DNA of 32,998 nt from Lysobacterales bacterium. GTDB lineage: Bacteria > Pseudomonadota > Gammaproteobacteria > Xanthomonadales > SZUA-36. Below, piece by piece: positions 1-10,173 of the stretch (positions within the stretch are counted from its first letter, which is position 1; each line of letters begins with the position of its first letter). Made by a program: the position numbers and the translations under genes. Where the stretch lies: the NCBI GenBank assembly GCA_029287515.1, contig JARFQZ010000216.1, positions 1 to 32,998 of the forward strand. The letters run 5' to 3'. The notes under the pieces are model-generated. The model searched no databases. It was not told the origin of the DNA and was given only the letters and a program-made list of their open reading frames with translations.

Positions 1-2
1 AG

Positions 3-269
3 GATCCTGAAATGCTGATGCTGGATGAATTCTCGATCGCTGTGGACCCGGTTACCACGATGCGGATTGAAGATGTACTGAAAGAGCTCCGCAGCGAAGT
101 CACCATCATCCTGGTGACCAACCTGGTACAGCAGGCACGCCGCCTGGCCGACCGGACGGCATTTTTCCTGGGTGGGCGTTGTGTTGAAGTCGGGGTCACC
201 GAAGACCTGTTCACGGGTGAAGTCCGGGACCAGAGAACGCGTGATTACGTTGAAGGGAGGTTCGGCTGA
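3..269 (+). CDS. PstB-like phosphate-type ABC transporter ATP-binding protein, C-terminal fragment (5' end outside window)
   Basis: Frame is open to the window edge (DPEMLMLDEFSIAVDP...). Walker B/D-loop-like LMLDEFSIAVDP and C-terminus DYVEGRFG resemble PstB. The H-loop position reads VTN instead of VTH. Confidence 0.8.
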   Translation, partial: DPEMLMLDEFSIAVDPVTTMRIEDVLKELRSEVTIILVTNLVQQARRLADRTAFFLGGRCVEVGVTEDLFTGEVRDQRTRDYVEGRFG

Positions 270-1060
270 TGAATCAACCGGCGGCAGACCAGGGCTCCAG
301 CCTGGCCATCAGAACGCAAAAACTGACTCTCTGGTACGGCACGTTCCAGGCCCTGTTCGATATCGACCTGGACATCAAGCAAGGCATCATCACCTCAATG
401 ATCGGCCCGTCCGGTTGTGGCAAGAGTACCTTTTTGCGCAGCGTCAACCGGATCAACGAACGTCTCGGTTATGTCCGTATCACCGGCAGCATCGATGTGA
501 TGGGTGAAAATATTTACGATCCGGCCGTTGAGCTGATCCAGGTTCGCAAACAGATTGGAATGGTGTTTCAGCGCCCCAACCCCTTGCCGATTTCCATTCG
601 TGAGAACGTACTGTTTGGGCACCGAATCCACAATGCCGGGCGAAAAACCACGAAGAGTGAAAACGACGACATCGTCGAAGACGCGCTTAAAACCGTGCTG
701 TTGTGGGACAAGGTCAAGGACAAGCTTGACAAGAAGGCCACTGCTCTTTCCCTGGAAGAGCAGCAGAAGCTCTGCATTGCCCGACTGCTGCCGGTCAAAC
801 CGGGTGTGTTGCTGATGGATGAGCCCTGCTCGGCCCTCGATCCCAAAGGTACAGAGGCGGTAGAAGAACTGATCTGGGAATTAAGGGGCCAGTACACCAT
901 TCTGATCGTCACCCACAACATGGCCCAGGCCCGCCGCGCCAGTGAGGAGTGTATCTTCATGCTGATGGGTAAGGTCGTGGAGCATACTGAAACCGGACAG
1001 ATGTTCGTGACGCCTCAGCACAAGGAAACATCGGATTACATTGAAGGCAGGTACGGCTGA
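269..1060 (+). CDS. PstB-like phosphate-type ABC transporter ATP-binding protein with atypical signature motif
   Basis: 263 aa; Walker A GPSGCGKST, Walker B VLLMDEP, D-loop SALDP, H-loop VTHNMAQA, C-terminus DYIEGRYG. Signature is LSLEEQQKLCIAR rather than LSGGQQQRLCIAR. Start codon overlaps the upstream stop (tgATGa). Confidence 0.88.
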   Translation: MNQPAADQGSSLAIRTQKLTLWYGTFQALFDIDLDIKQGIITSMIGPSGCGKSTFLRSVNRINERLGYVRITGSIDVMGENIYDPAVELIQVRKQIGMVFQRPNPLPISIRENVLFGHRIHNAGRKTTKSENDDIVEDALKTVLLWDKVKDKLDKKATALSLEEQQKLCIARLLPVKPGVLLMDEPCSALDPKGTEAVEELIWELRGQYTILIVTHNMAQARRASEECIFMLMGKVVEHTETGQMFVTPQHKETSDYIEGRYG

Positions 1061-1079
1061 CCGGGGCAGCAGGCGCAGG

Positions 1080-2537
1080 TCAGTTCACAAACGAACTGAT
1101 CAATAACACCCAGGCTATGATCACGGCCGGGCCCAGCAATCCGATCAGGATTCCGCCGGGCCTCAAGTCCCTGGTTTGTATCTCACCCGTGCTATAAGCC
1201 ACGGCATTGGGTGGTGTGGAAACCGGCAGCAACAGGGCGCATGACCCACTCAGGCCAATGATCAGGCAGGTTTCCAGTTCTCTGCCCGGCATCAGTGCAA
1301 CCGACACCGGCAACACCAGCGAAACGGTCGCCGTGTTGCTCATGAAATTCGAAAGAGTCACGGTCACCAGGGCCAACGCGCCGAACACCAGCACGTCCAG
1401 GTCCAGCACGGTGAGAAACTCCAGTGATGAAGCCATGCGGTCAGCCAGGCCCGTATCGACCACCGCCGCGCCCAGCGACAGGCCACCGGCAACCAGCATC
1501 AGGGTGTCCCATGGAAGTCCCCGCACATCCGCGGCGCCCAGCACCTGGGTCATCGTCAGGCCAACGATCGGAATCAGTGAAATGGCTGCAACGTGAATGC
1601 CGTGCAGCGGTGTGGTCATCCACATGGCAACGGTCGTAATGGAAAGCACAGCCACGATGACGCGGTCACGTTTGCCGGGTAATTCGGGCTCTTCCATGCG
1701 GCTGAAATCAAGGCTGAATGAATCCATCGAGGCCGGGTGTAGCCTCAGCAGGAAAACCCAGGCGGTGATGACCAACCCGATGGCAACCGGCACGCCGAGC
1801 ATCATCCACTCGATGAAATCGATTCCCTGGCCGAATTCCGCCGCTACCCCGGCGGCGATTGCGTTGGGCGCGCTACCGATAATGGTGCCCATGCCACCAA
1901 CCGACGCAGCCAGTGGAATGGCGATCATCAGGGCCTTGGCGAATGGCTCACTGTTGCCCAGTTGCCGTACGAGTGGAATCACGGCGCCGATCATCAGCAC
2001 GGTCGTTGACGTGTTGGAAATGAACATCGAGGCGACGGCGCTGGTGAGCATGACTGCCAGCAAAACATTCGCGGGACGGGTACCGGCCGGGCGAATGGCC
2101 AGAGCAAACAATTGGCGGTCCAGCCCGGTGCGCGACAGCCCCTCGGCCATGAAGAATCCACCCAGCATCAGCCAGATAACGGGACTGGACCAGGTGTTGA
2201 GGTATTTGTCTACATCCCAGGGCTCCGGATGAATCAGCGTCGTGCCCAGTACAAAAACGAGGTAGCCCATGATCAGCAGGCCTACCGCAAAGGCAGGAAC
2301 CGCCTCGGTGATCCACAGACCTACTGCGAGCAGGAACAGGAACAATACCGCCCTTTGCTCCGGCGGGAATGATCCAAACAGCGCATTCCACACATACAGC
2401 ACCAGCGCGCCAACGATGATGAAAGATATGAACCGGCGCAGGCCGTGTTTCTTGCCCGGCGACAGAATTCGCGCGGCGGCCCGGCGGCTGTCCCGGTAGG
2501 AAACCTTGTCACTTATGGATTTGGGGTTCTCTGACAC
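1080..2537 (-). CDS. DASS/SLC13-family anion:sodium symporter
   Basis: 485 aa, many TM segments, paired SNT motifs (SNTSTTVLM; SNTATVSLVLPV), WITEAVP motif. Confidence 0.88.
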   Translation of the reverse strand: MSENPKSISDKVSYRDSRRAAARILSPGKKHGLRRFISFIIVGALVLYVWNALFGSFPPEQRAVLFLFLLAVGLWITEAVPAFAVGLLIMGYLVFVLGTTLIHPEPWDVDKYLNTWSSPVIWLMLGGFFMAEGLSRTGLDRQLFALAIRPAGTRPANVLLAVMLTSAVASMFISNTSTTVLMIGAVIPLVRQLGNSEPFAKALMIAIPLAASVGGMGTIIGSAPNAIAAGVAAEFGQGIDFIEWMMLGVPVAIGLVITAWVFLLRLHPASMDSFSLDFSRMEEPELPGKRDRVIVAVLSITTVAMWMTTPLHGIHVAAISLIPIVGLTMTQVLGAADVRGLPWDTLMLVAGGLSLGAAVVDTGLADRMASSLEFLTVLDLDVLVFGALALVTVTLSNFMSNTATVSLVLPVSVALMPGRELETCLIIGLSGSCALLLPVSTPPNAVAYSTGEIQTRDLRPGGILIGLLGPAVIIAWVLLISSFVN

Positions 2538-2637
2538 CTCGGTAGTTTAAGAGTTCTGGACCCGCACTAGAAGGCCGTGACACCAACCTGCATCTGGTAA
2601 CATCTTTCGCTGATTCGTTTACAACGGGTAGAACAAC

Positions 2638-3567
2638 ATGGCCGGGGCTTCAAAAATAGCCATTTACGGTGCAATAGCGGCAAATTCTGCGATTGCCGTC
2701 TGCAAGTTCGTAGCTGCCTTTTTTACAGGGTCTTCGGCCATGTTGTCTGAAGGGATTCATTCACTGGTTGATACCGGCAACGGTGTGTTATTGCTGTTTG
2801 GAATCCGTCTCAGCCAGAAGCCGCCTGATCCAAAGCATCCGTTTGGCTACGGAAACGAGATTTTTTTCTGGAGTTTCGTCGTCGCGATTCTCATTTTCGC
2901 CCTGGGAGGCGGAATTGCCATTTACGAGGGCATCCAACACCTTATTCACCCGCGGCAACTCCAGAACGTGCACTGGAATTACGTGGTATTGGTTCTGGCC
3001 ATGGTATTTGAAGGATTGGCGCTCAAGGTCGCTTTAAAGCAATTCAAGGCCAGTCGCGGCACCAAGCCTTTCTTCAGGGCGCTCATCGAGAGCAAGGACT
3101 CAACCACCATCGCCGTGGTCGTGGAAGACACTGCTGCACTGTTGGGTTTGATGATTGCCCTGTTGTCGGTATTTCTAGGCCAGGTCACCGGCTGGGTGTA
3201 TTTCGACGGCATTGGATCCGTGTTGATCGGCGTCCTGTTGGTCAGTGTCTCGTATTTCTTCGCTGTCGAATGCAAAGCGCTGTTGGTCGGGGAGGGGCTG
3301 GGCGCCAGACAACTGGACAAGATTGATCAAATCCTGGCGAATGAGCCCCGGGTCAGGCGTCACAGGCGCCCCCTGAGCCTGTATTTCGGGCCAAATGAAA
3401 TTCTGGTGAATCTCGACGTCCATTTCGAAGACAATCTGACGTCCGACCAGATCGAAGAAACGATCGACCGGATCGAAGCCGGCATCAAGACGGCCGTACC
3501 CAACGTAAACCGGATCTACGTGGAGGCTGAGACCATCAGGAAGATGACATCGGAGATGAAGGCATGA
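2638..3567 (+). CDS. Cation diffusion facilitator family transporter (SLC30A9/ZnT9-like)
   Basis: 309 aa; TM2 EGIHSLVDTGNG, PDPKHPFGYGNEIFFWS, TM5 VVVEDTAALLGL, C-terminal cytoplasmic domain. Confidence 0.88.
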   Translation: MAGASKIAIYGAIAANSAIAVCKFVAAFFTGSSAMLSEGIHSLVDTGNGVLLLFGIRLSQKPPDPKHPFGYGNEIFFWSFVVAILIFALGGGIAIYEGIQHLIHPRQLQNVHWNYVVLVLAMVFEGLALKVALKQFKASRGTKPFFRALIESKDSTTIAVVVEDTAALLGLMIALLSVFLGQVTGWVYFDGIGSVLIGVLLVSVSYFFAVECKALLVGEGLGARQLDKIDQILANEPRVRRHRRPLSLYFGPNEILVNLDVHFEDNLTSDQIEETIDRIEAGIKTAVPNVNRIYVEAETIRKMTSEMKA

Positions 3568-4805
3568 GCAACTTTCAAAACACTTTCGTTGCCGAGGAAA
3601 TTTACGATGACACCCTGCCCGCCGAGGAAAATCCGGATGATGGTGTAACGGCGTCGCTTGCCGACTGGATCGTCGAGTTCGATGTCTCCCCCTACCTCAG
3701 CGAGCCTTTCCGGGAAGCCTGGCATCTGGTCCAGGAATATCACCTGATATTGGCGGTCATCCTGGTTGGAATGGGTTACGGTCTGGGCCGCCTGCTTAAA
3801 TCCATCATTCACAAGCTGCTGGAGCGGTTCAGAAAGAGCTGGAAATCGGAACTGGATTACGAGATAGCCCACTACCTGACTTCGCCTATCCACCAGACCG
3901 TATTTACCTTTTTCCTGATCGTCGCCCTGGCAACGCTCGAATTTCCCGGGGCCATAGAGCAATTCCTGATCAAAGTGTGCATCACCGCCCTGCTGGTGTT
4001 CTGGGGACGCGCGTGGTTCCGCGCCACCAGCGTGATAATGCAGGCGCTGGAGGCAGAGCGTCACCGCTTCCACCTGTTCCAGCCGCGCACCGTCCCTCTT
4101 TATGAAATGGGGATCAAGCTGCTTCTTTTTGGCCTGTTCATCTACCTGTTTTTCATTGTCTGGGGCATTGACGCCACGGCATGGGTCGCTTCGGCAGGCA
4201 TCATCGGTATCGCCGTGGGTTTTGCTGCGCGCGATACCATCGCCAACCTTATTTCCGGCGTTTCGATCGTAGCGGACGCACCCTACAAAATTGGCGACTA
4301 CATCGTGCTCGACACCGGGGAACGCGGAGTCGTCTCAAGTCTCGGTATCCGGTCCACCCGGTTGGTTACTCGTGATGACGTCGAGGTTTCGATACCCAAC
4401 GCGGTCATCGGCACGGCCAAGATCATCAATGAAAGCGGTGGTCCGTGGGTCCGTCACCGGGTCAAGCTGCCGATCGGCGTGGCTTATGACAGCGACATCG
4501 ACAAAGTCATCGACACCCTGCTGGAGATTGCAGCGCAAAATGAAAGGATTGTGGATCAGCCGGAAGCACGTGTCAGGATCCGGGAATTCGCCGATAATTC
4601 AATCAATCTGGATTTTATGGGTTGGATCAGGCGGCCTGCAGATCGCGGTCTGACGATTCACGAACTGAGTCTCGAGGTGATCAAGCGTTTTCGCGAAGAA
4701 CACATTACCATTCCGTTTCCGCAGCGGGACCTGTACGTCAAAACAATGGAAGAAAAGGAAATCGCGGTGCCAGCCGAAGCAGAGAAACCCCTTTCGGAAA
4801 CCTGA
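3564..4805 (+). CDS. MscS-family mechanosensitive ion channel protein
   Basis: 413 aa; pore/beta-domain region ASAGIIGIAVGFAARDTIANLISGVSIVADAPYKIGDYI. Start overlaps the upstream stop (ATGA). Confidence 0.92.
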   Translation: MSNFQNTFVAEEIYDDTLPAEENPDDGVTASLADWIVEFDVSPYLSEPFREAWHLVQEYHLILAVILVGMGYGLGRLLKSIIHKLLERFRKSWKSELDYEIAHYLTSPIHQTVFTFFLIVALATLEFPGAIEQFLIKVCITALLVFWGRAWFRATSVIMQALEAERHRFHLFQPRTVPLYEMGIKLLLFGLFIYLFFIVWGIDATAWVASAGIIGIAVGFAARDTIANLISGVSIVADAPYKIGDYIVLDTGERGVVSSLGIRSTRLVTRDDVEVSIPNAVIGTAKIINESGGPWVRHRVKLPIGVAYDSDIDKVIDTLLEIAAQNERIVDQPEARVRIREFADNSINLDFMGWIRRPADRGLTIHELSLEVIKRFREEHITIPFPQRDLYVKTMEEKEIAVPAEAEKPLSET

Positions 4806-4832
4806 TGGCGGATTTCTTTTTATAATATCCTG

Positions 4833-7544
4833 ATGTCCTATCCCTCCGAACAATCCGGATGGAATATCCTGCCCCCGGTTACGATCCCCGAAAAGAGCCG
4901 GCTCAAGCATGTACGCCAATGCAGCGATTTTGCCTCGGGTCTGCTTGACCGGTTTCCTGCCTGGTCCGACGACCTGAACAACGCCTGCCCGCCCGACGTG
5001 ACGCGCCTGGCGGAGGCCACGAGGGAACATGGCCTCGGTACCGGGCTGAGGCGGTTCCGGAACCGCGAAATGCTCCGGATTGTCTGGCGCGACCTTTGCG
5101 GCCTGGCCCCGCTGGCGGAAACTTTTGACAGCCTGACCTCGCTGGCCGAGATCTGTCTGCAGGCGGCTGTCGAAGAGCATTTCCGGCGCCTGGCGGAAAA
5201 ACACGGTACGCCGCGCGGGGCCGATGGCAGCCCTCAGCAGATGTTTGTCATTGGACTCGGCAAGTTAGGCGGGGGTGAGCTCAATCTCTCCTCCGATATC
5301 GATATCATTTTTTGTTACGGTCAATCCGGCGCTTGCGACGGGCCACGCGGCATAGCCAATGACCTGTTTTTTACCCGATTGGCCCGCGGGGTAATCTCCA
5401 GCCTCTCCGAGTTGACCGCTGACGGCTTCTGTTTCCGGGTCGACACACGGCTGAGACCTTTCGGCAGTGCGGGACCACTGACATCCAGCCTGGCCGCCCT
5501 GGAGCAGTATTATCAGCGCGAAGGCAGGGACTGGGAGCGCTATGCATTGATCAAGGCGCGTCCGGTTGCCGGAGACCTGGCCGCTGGAGCGGCATTCATC
5601 GAAGACATAAGACCCTTCGTTTATCGCCGCTACATTGATTACAGCTCGGTCGAATCGTTGCAGGAAATGCATTCCAATGTCCAGGACGATGCCCGGCGAA
5701 AGGACCGGCTGGATGACATCAAGCGCGGGACTGGCGGTATTCGTGAAATAGAATTTCTTGCGCAGTGTTTCCAGATACTGCGTGGTGGCCGCGAACCGGC
5801 CCTGCAAACCCCGTCGCTCGACCTTGCCTTGCGGGAAATAGAACAGCTCGGCTTGCTGGAAACAGACATCGTCAGCGAAATCCGCAACGACTATGCTTAT
5901 CTGCGGTTCCTGGAAAACCGGATCCAGGCCCTGCGTGACCAGCAGACACACAGGGTGCCCCAGGGTGATGATCGAGAGCGGATTGCCCGAGCGATGTATG
6001 AGAAGGATACAAAATCCCTGGAGAAAAGCCTCGCGCGAACCCGCAAACGGGTCAGTCAGCGGTTCGAAAACATTTTTCCTTCCCGTTCAGAGCGACCGCC
6101 CGACCAGAAATGGGCCGAGCTGTGGCGCAAACTGGGTGGCATCGAACAGGAGATCGACGAGGCTCCCGTGGAAGACGAAAACCAACCTCTGAATATTTTT
6201 GTCCGCCGATTGAACCGCGTCGCCCTGAGCCAGCGAGCCCGTGATCGCCTGGACCGGTTCATGCCGGGCTTGCTGGAAAGGCTGGACCAGCAATCACTCG
6301 ACCACCAGGCCCTCAATCGGATTTTTGACCTGATCCTGGCCGTGTGCCGCCGAAGCGCCTACCTGGTACTGCTTGAGCAGAACCCCAAGGCACTGGATCG
6401 ATTACTGGACCTGTTCGAGCGCAGTGAATGGATCGCCTCGAAAGTCATTCGTTTTCCCGCGTTGCTGGACGAGTTGATCGACCCATCCCTTGGCAGGCAG
6501 ATTCCGAACCACGAGCAATTTTCTCAAAGCGTTCGCCGCATCCTGGGGGCCGCGCAGGGAACGGAAGCGGTGCTGGAGGGGCTCAACTACCTCAAGCTGG
6601 CTACTGAACTGCGGGTGGCGGTGAGCCAGCTTAAAGGCAACCTTTCCGGCGAAGAAGCCCAGCAGGCACTGGCCGAACTCGCCAGCGCCCTGCTGGACGG
6701 CGTGCTGGCTATTGCGTCATCTGAAATTGAATCACGCCATGGCAAGTTCCGGAAAGAGGACATGCTTGCCATTATCGGTTACGGCTCACTGGGTGCATTC
6801 GAACTGGGCTATGACTCCGATCTTGATATCGTGTTCCTGTTTGAATCCGGGGCAGACCCGTCTGACGGCCCAAGGCCATTGCCACCCGAGCGTTATTTCG
6901 CGCGGCTTGCCCAGAGGGTGCTCAGTTTCCTCACGGTCATGACCCCGTCGGGCCGTCTCTACGAGGTGGATACGCGCCTGCGGCCCAATGGCCGGGCGGG
7001 TTCGCTGGTCAGCAGCATCGATGCCTTCCGTGAATACCAGATGAAGGAAGCCTGGACCTGGGAGCTGCAGGCGCTGACCCGGGCCCGGTATGTTGCAGGC
7101 AGCGAACGACTGGCCGCGAAGTTTGTCCGGATCAGGCTGGATGTTCTGTGCCGGGAAAGAAATGAAAACGAACTGGCGGTTGAGTTGCTCGAAATGCGCC
7201 AGAAGATGTGCAGGGAACACGCATCAAACCTGTCTGCCAAACACCGGCCCGGCGGGCTCATCGATATCGAATTCATTGCGCAGCTGGGGGTACTGTGTTC
7301 TGCGCGCCTGTATCCCCGGGTCCTGAACGTCACCAGCACTTTGTTACAGCTCGAAGAGCTTCGTTCCATCGGCTGGCTTAGCGACGACGAGGCCCGTGTA
7401 CTCCATGAAACTGCCCGGTTGCTCAGGCAGCAGCGAATGATGACGACACTCATCCATGAGGATGTTCCGGCAGAGGCGCCGACATCGGGTTCTGCGGCAA
7501 TTTTCAAGCGTAAAGTGGGAGATTCTTCCCGTACACTGCCGTAA
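4833..7544 (+). CDS. glnE: Bifunctional [glutamine synthetase] adenylyltransferase/deadenylase
   Basis: 903 aa; duplicated nucleotidyltransferase motifs (GLGKLGGGELNLSSDIDIIF and GYGSLGAFELGYDSDLDIVF), GRDWERYALIKARPVAGD, GGIREIEFLAQ. Confidence 0.95.
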   Translation: MSYPSEQSGWNILPPVTIPEKSRLKHVRQCSDFASGLLDRFPAWSDDLNNACPPDVTRLAEATREHGLGTGLRRFRNREMLRIVWRDLCGLAPLAETFDSLTSLAEICLQAAVEEHFRRLAEKHGTPRGADGSPQQMFVIGLGKLGGGELNLSSDIDIIFCYGQSGACDGPRGIANDLFFTRLARGVISSLSELTADGFCFRVDTRLRPFGSAGPLTSSLAALEQYYQREGRDWERYALIKARPVAGDLAAGAAFIEDIRPFVYRRYIDYSSVESLQEMHSNVQDDARRKDRLDDIKRGTGGIREIEFLAQCFQILRGGREPALQTPSLDLALREIEQLGLLETDIVSEIRNDYAYLRFLENRIQALRDQQTHRVPQGDDRERIARAMYEKDTKSLEKSLARTRKRVSQRFENIFPSRSERPPDQKWAELWRKLGGIEQEIDEAPVEDENQPLNIFVRRLNRVALSQRARDRLDRFMPGLLERLDQQSLDHQALNRIFDLILAVCRRSAYLVLLEQNPKALDRLLDLFERSEWIASKVIRFPALLDELIDPSLGRQIPNHEQFSQSVRRILGAAQGTEAVLEGLNYLKLATELRVAVSQLKGNLSGEEAQQALAELASALLDGVLAIASSEIESRHGKFRKEDMLAIIGYGSLGAFELGYDSDLDIVFLFESGADPSDGPRPLPPERYFARLAQRVLSFLTVMTPSGRLYEVDTRLRPNGRAGSLVSSIDAFREYQMKEAWTWELQALTRARYVAGSERLAAKFVRIRLDVLCRERNENELAVELLEMRQKMCREHASNLSAKHRPGGLIDIEFIAQLGVLCSARLYPRVLNVTSTLLQLEELRSIGWLSDDEARVLHETARLLRQQRMMTTLIHEDVPAEAPTSGSAAIFKRKVGDSSRTLP

Positions 7545-7594
7545 ACTACGCCAATGTATTCATTGCATCATCATGAAAACCGGGAGCAAGCATC

Positions 7595-7804
7595 GTGACA
7601 CATCCCACTGACGCAACTGACGCCAGCCTGGAAACTGCCAGTACCCGGGAGGAGTACGAGGTCAAAAGACAGGACCTGCCACTGTCCTGTCCAACCCCGC
7701 AGCAAAAGCTCTGGAACTCCCACCCGAGGGTCTACCTGCCGATCGAGGAAACCGGAACCGCTGTTTGTCCCTACTGCAGCGCTCGTTACCGCCTCGTGGA
7801 CTGA
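7595..7804 (+). CDS. zf-CHCC type zinc-finger protein
   Basis: 69 aa; C...H..VYLPIEETGTAVCPYCSARYRL pattern; GTG start. Confidence 0.82.
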   Translation: MTHPTDATDASLETASTREEYEVKRQDLPLSCPTPQQKLWNSHPRVYLPIEETGTAVCPYCSARYRLVD

Positions 7805-7819
7805 AGCGGGTCAACCGCT

Positions 7820-8932
7820 GTGCATATCGTTCAGGCGCTGGTTTCGCTGAACCTGGGCGGATCAGAGCTTGTTGCTGTCGAATTGGCAGAATTTGCGGTC
7901 GCCACGGGACACCGTTGCACGGTGATCGCTGCTGACGGCCCACTGGGAGAACGAGCCCGCTCATCCGGCGCCGAGCACCTGGACTGGCCGATCGGGAAAA
8001 AGAGATTGGGCACCCTGCGCTACATTTCACGGTTGCGTCACTGGCTGGCCGATGAACGGCCGGACGTACTGCATGTGCATTCCCGTCTCCCCGCATGGAT
8101 CTGCCAGGGGGCTTTGCGCGGCATCGATAAGAACAAAAGACCTGTCTACATTACCAGTATGCACGGACATTATTCAGTCAGTCGTTACAGTGCCGTGATG
8201 GCTGGCGGGGACCGTGTCGTCGCCGTTTCCGACCATATTCGCGACTACACGCTTCACAATTACCCGTCCACGGACCCCGGTCGGGTAGTCACGGTGCACG
8301 GCGGCATCAGTCACAGCCTGTTTCCTTTTGGCTACCAGCCAAAACCCGAATGGCGGAGCCAGGTTTTCGGAGAATTTCCTGAACTGGAGGGCAGGCGCCT
8401 TCTTTGCCTTCCCGGCCGTCTGTCGCGCTATAAGGGACACGTGGATTTTATCGAGCTGATTGCCCGGCTACTGCCCGAATTTCCGGACATTCACGGGGTT
8501 GTCGTGGGCAAGGCCAAGCCGGGCTCACGCTACCGTGATGAGCTTGAAGGGCTGGCTGAGAGGTATGGCGTGCTGCAGCGGTTGACGTTCACCGGCGCCC
8601 GCATGGATATGAGGGATTGGCTGGCATCCGCCGAAATCGTCTACAGCCTGTGCAGCGACCCGCCGGAAGCATTTGGCCGCACCGTTCCTGAAGCCCTGCA
8701 CCTCGGGACTCCGGTCATCGGATGGGATCATGGCGGCGTTCAGGAAACACTCGCCGTTCTGTTTCCCCAGGGTTCGGTAACACCGGGTGACAGGAACGCC
8801 TTGTTGCAACGCAGCCGGGAGTTTCTTGGGCAAAGGCCCCCCGTTGCAAAAAACGAGGCTTTTGGATTACGGGAATCGATGGAGAAAACCATGGCTGTGT
8901 ATCAATCTGCGAGGGCCGAAAGAATCTCATGA
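7820..8932 (+). CDS. Glycosyltransferase, GT4-like (GT-B fold)
   Basis: 370 aa; N-terminal HIVQALVSLNLGGSELVAVELAE, C-terminal RLSRYKGHVDFIELIARL and PEAFGRTVPEALHLGTPVIGWDHGGVQE; GTG start. Confidence 0.88.
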   Translation: MHIVQALVSLNLGGSELVAVELAEFAVATGHRCTVIAADGPLGERARSSGAEHLDWPIGKKRLGTLRYISRLRHWLADERPDVLHVHSRLPAWICQGALRGIDKNKRPVYITSMHGHYSVSRYSAVMAGGDRVVAVSDHIRDYTLHNYPSTDPGRVVTVHGGISHSLFPFGYQPKPEWRSQVFGEFPELEGRRLLCLPGRLSRYKGHVDFIELIARLLPEFPDIHGVVVGKAKPGSRYRDELEGLAERYGVLQRLTFTGARMDMRDWLASAEIVYSLCSDPPEAFGRTVPEALHLGTPVIGWDHGGVQETLAVLFPQGSVTPGDRNALLQRSREFLGQRPPVAKNEAFGLRESMEKTMAVYQSARAERIS

Positions 8933-10170
8933 AGCTGTTTATAAGGAAATTTCAATCGGAATGGGCCAGTTGGCTTGCCGTTGCCTTCGTGGCCCTGCTG
9001 CCCTTCGGCCGCCTGGCTGAGGTGCCGTTGTCGGTCTTCGCCCTTTCGTTGCTGGTGCTGGCCCGGTCAGCCGAGAACCGGCTTCGCATCCGCAAAGCCT
9101 CCCTGTTTGTGTTGCCCCTGTTTCTCTGCTTCTGGGTACCCATGGTCATTTCCAGTTTCGACTCTTTTTACCCGTCCAAAAGCTGGACCAGCAGCATCGC
9201 GGCACTGAGGTTCCTGGCTGCGGCACTGGCCATGACGCTCTTATTGAACAGCGCTTCAACCAGGGAGCGCGTGCTGCGCTGGACAGCTTACCTGTTGCTG
9301 TTCTGGGCTGCCGACGCGTTCATCCAGCTGTTCTTCGGGCGTGACCTGTTCGGCATCGCGATGCACCCGGACCGGCTTAATGCCCTGTTCGTGAAAAAGT
9401 ACCAGTTTTTCGGCCCCACCCTCGCGATGCTGTCACCACTGGTCCTTGAGCATGCGCGGCGGGAATGGCGGCCCTGGGCCTGGGCGGTCTCATTCGCCCT
9501 GATTCTAGGCGCGGTCATGATTGCCGGCATGCGGGCCGGCTGGTTGACGATGGCCCTGGTGCTGGCCACCTATATGCTGCTGATGCTCAAGCGTGAAAAC
9601 CGGGAATTACGCCGGACCATGTTCACCATCCCGGCGCTGGCGGTCATCGTGCTGGCGGTCAGTTACTTCGCCTCGCCGCTGTTCCAGGAGCGCCTGGATG
9701 TTACCCGGGCATTCACGTCCGGAGTGGAAAAGAGCCTAGATTCCTCGTCAATGGAACGCGTACCCATTTTCAGCACCGCCTTGACCATGTATCGCGAACA
9801 TCCCGTCAACGGGGTGGGGGTCAGGGCCTTCCCCAAGGCCTACATGGTCTATGCCGAACCGGATGACATCCACATCAGGAAATCCGGCGGCGCGTCAGGC
9901 GCCACTCACGCGCACAACGTGATACTGGAAGTCATGTCGGATACGGGTACCATCGGTTTGCTGGGTTTGTTGGTCGCGATCGGTTTCCTATGGGCGCATT
10001 TCAGGAACATCACGCCAGCGGAACGGCAGGATGCCTTTCCTTATGCGCTTGCGGTGCTGTTGATACTCTTCCCATTCAACTCGCATTTCGCGATTTACGG
10101 CACGTATACCTCTTCACTGGTCTGGTTCCTGGTGGGACTGTGGAGCGCTTCATTACGGCATGGCCGATAG
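8929..10170 (+). CDS. O-antigen ligase (WaaL/Wzy-like) family protein
   Basis: 413 aa polytopic protein; NGVGVRAFPKAY...THAHNVILEVMSDTGTIGLLGLL matches the Wzy_C-type periplasmic loop. Overlaps the upstream GT by 4 nt. Confidence 0.87.
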   Translation: MKLFIRKFQSEWASWLAVAFVALLPFGRLAEVPLSVFALSLLVLARSAENRLRIRKASLFVLPLFLCFWVPMVISSFDSFYPSKSWTSSIAALRFLAAALAMTLLLNSASTRERVLRWTAYLLLFWAADAFIQLFFGRDLFGIAMHPDRLNALFVKKYQFFGPTLAMLSPLVLEHARREWRPWAWAVSFALILGAVMIAGMRAGWLTMALVLATYMLLMLKRENRELRRTMFTIPALAVIVLAVSYFASPLFQERLDVTRAFTSGVEKSLDSSSMERVPIFSTALTMYREHPVNGVGVRAFPKAYMVYAEPDDIHIRKSGGASGATHAHNVILEVMSDTGTIGLLGLLVAIGFLWAHFRNITPAERQDAFPYALAVLLILFPFNSHFAIYGTYTSSLVWFLVGLWSASLRHGR

Positions 10171-10173
10171 GGA

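Noticed and set aside
172-507. 111-aa ORF overlapping the two PstB-like genes
   Set aside because: Out of frame with both clear ATPase frames and without recognisable motifs.
1597-2232. 211-aa plus-strand ORF antisense to the DASS transporter
   Set aside because: Opposite strand of a clear transporter gene; composition typical of antisense translation.
3516-4073. 185-aa minus-strand ORF over the MscS gene
   Set aside because: Overlaps the real mscS frame and shows no family motifs.
5265-5951. 228-aa minus-strand ORF inside glnE
   Set aside because: Antisense to a conserved glnE catalytic region; no recognisable domain.
8438-8443. Additional CACGTG cores (e.g. 8438, 18096, 19542, 20632) as extra parS sites
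   Set aside because: Flanking bases do not fit TGTTNCACGTGNAACA; only the two recF sites match.
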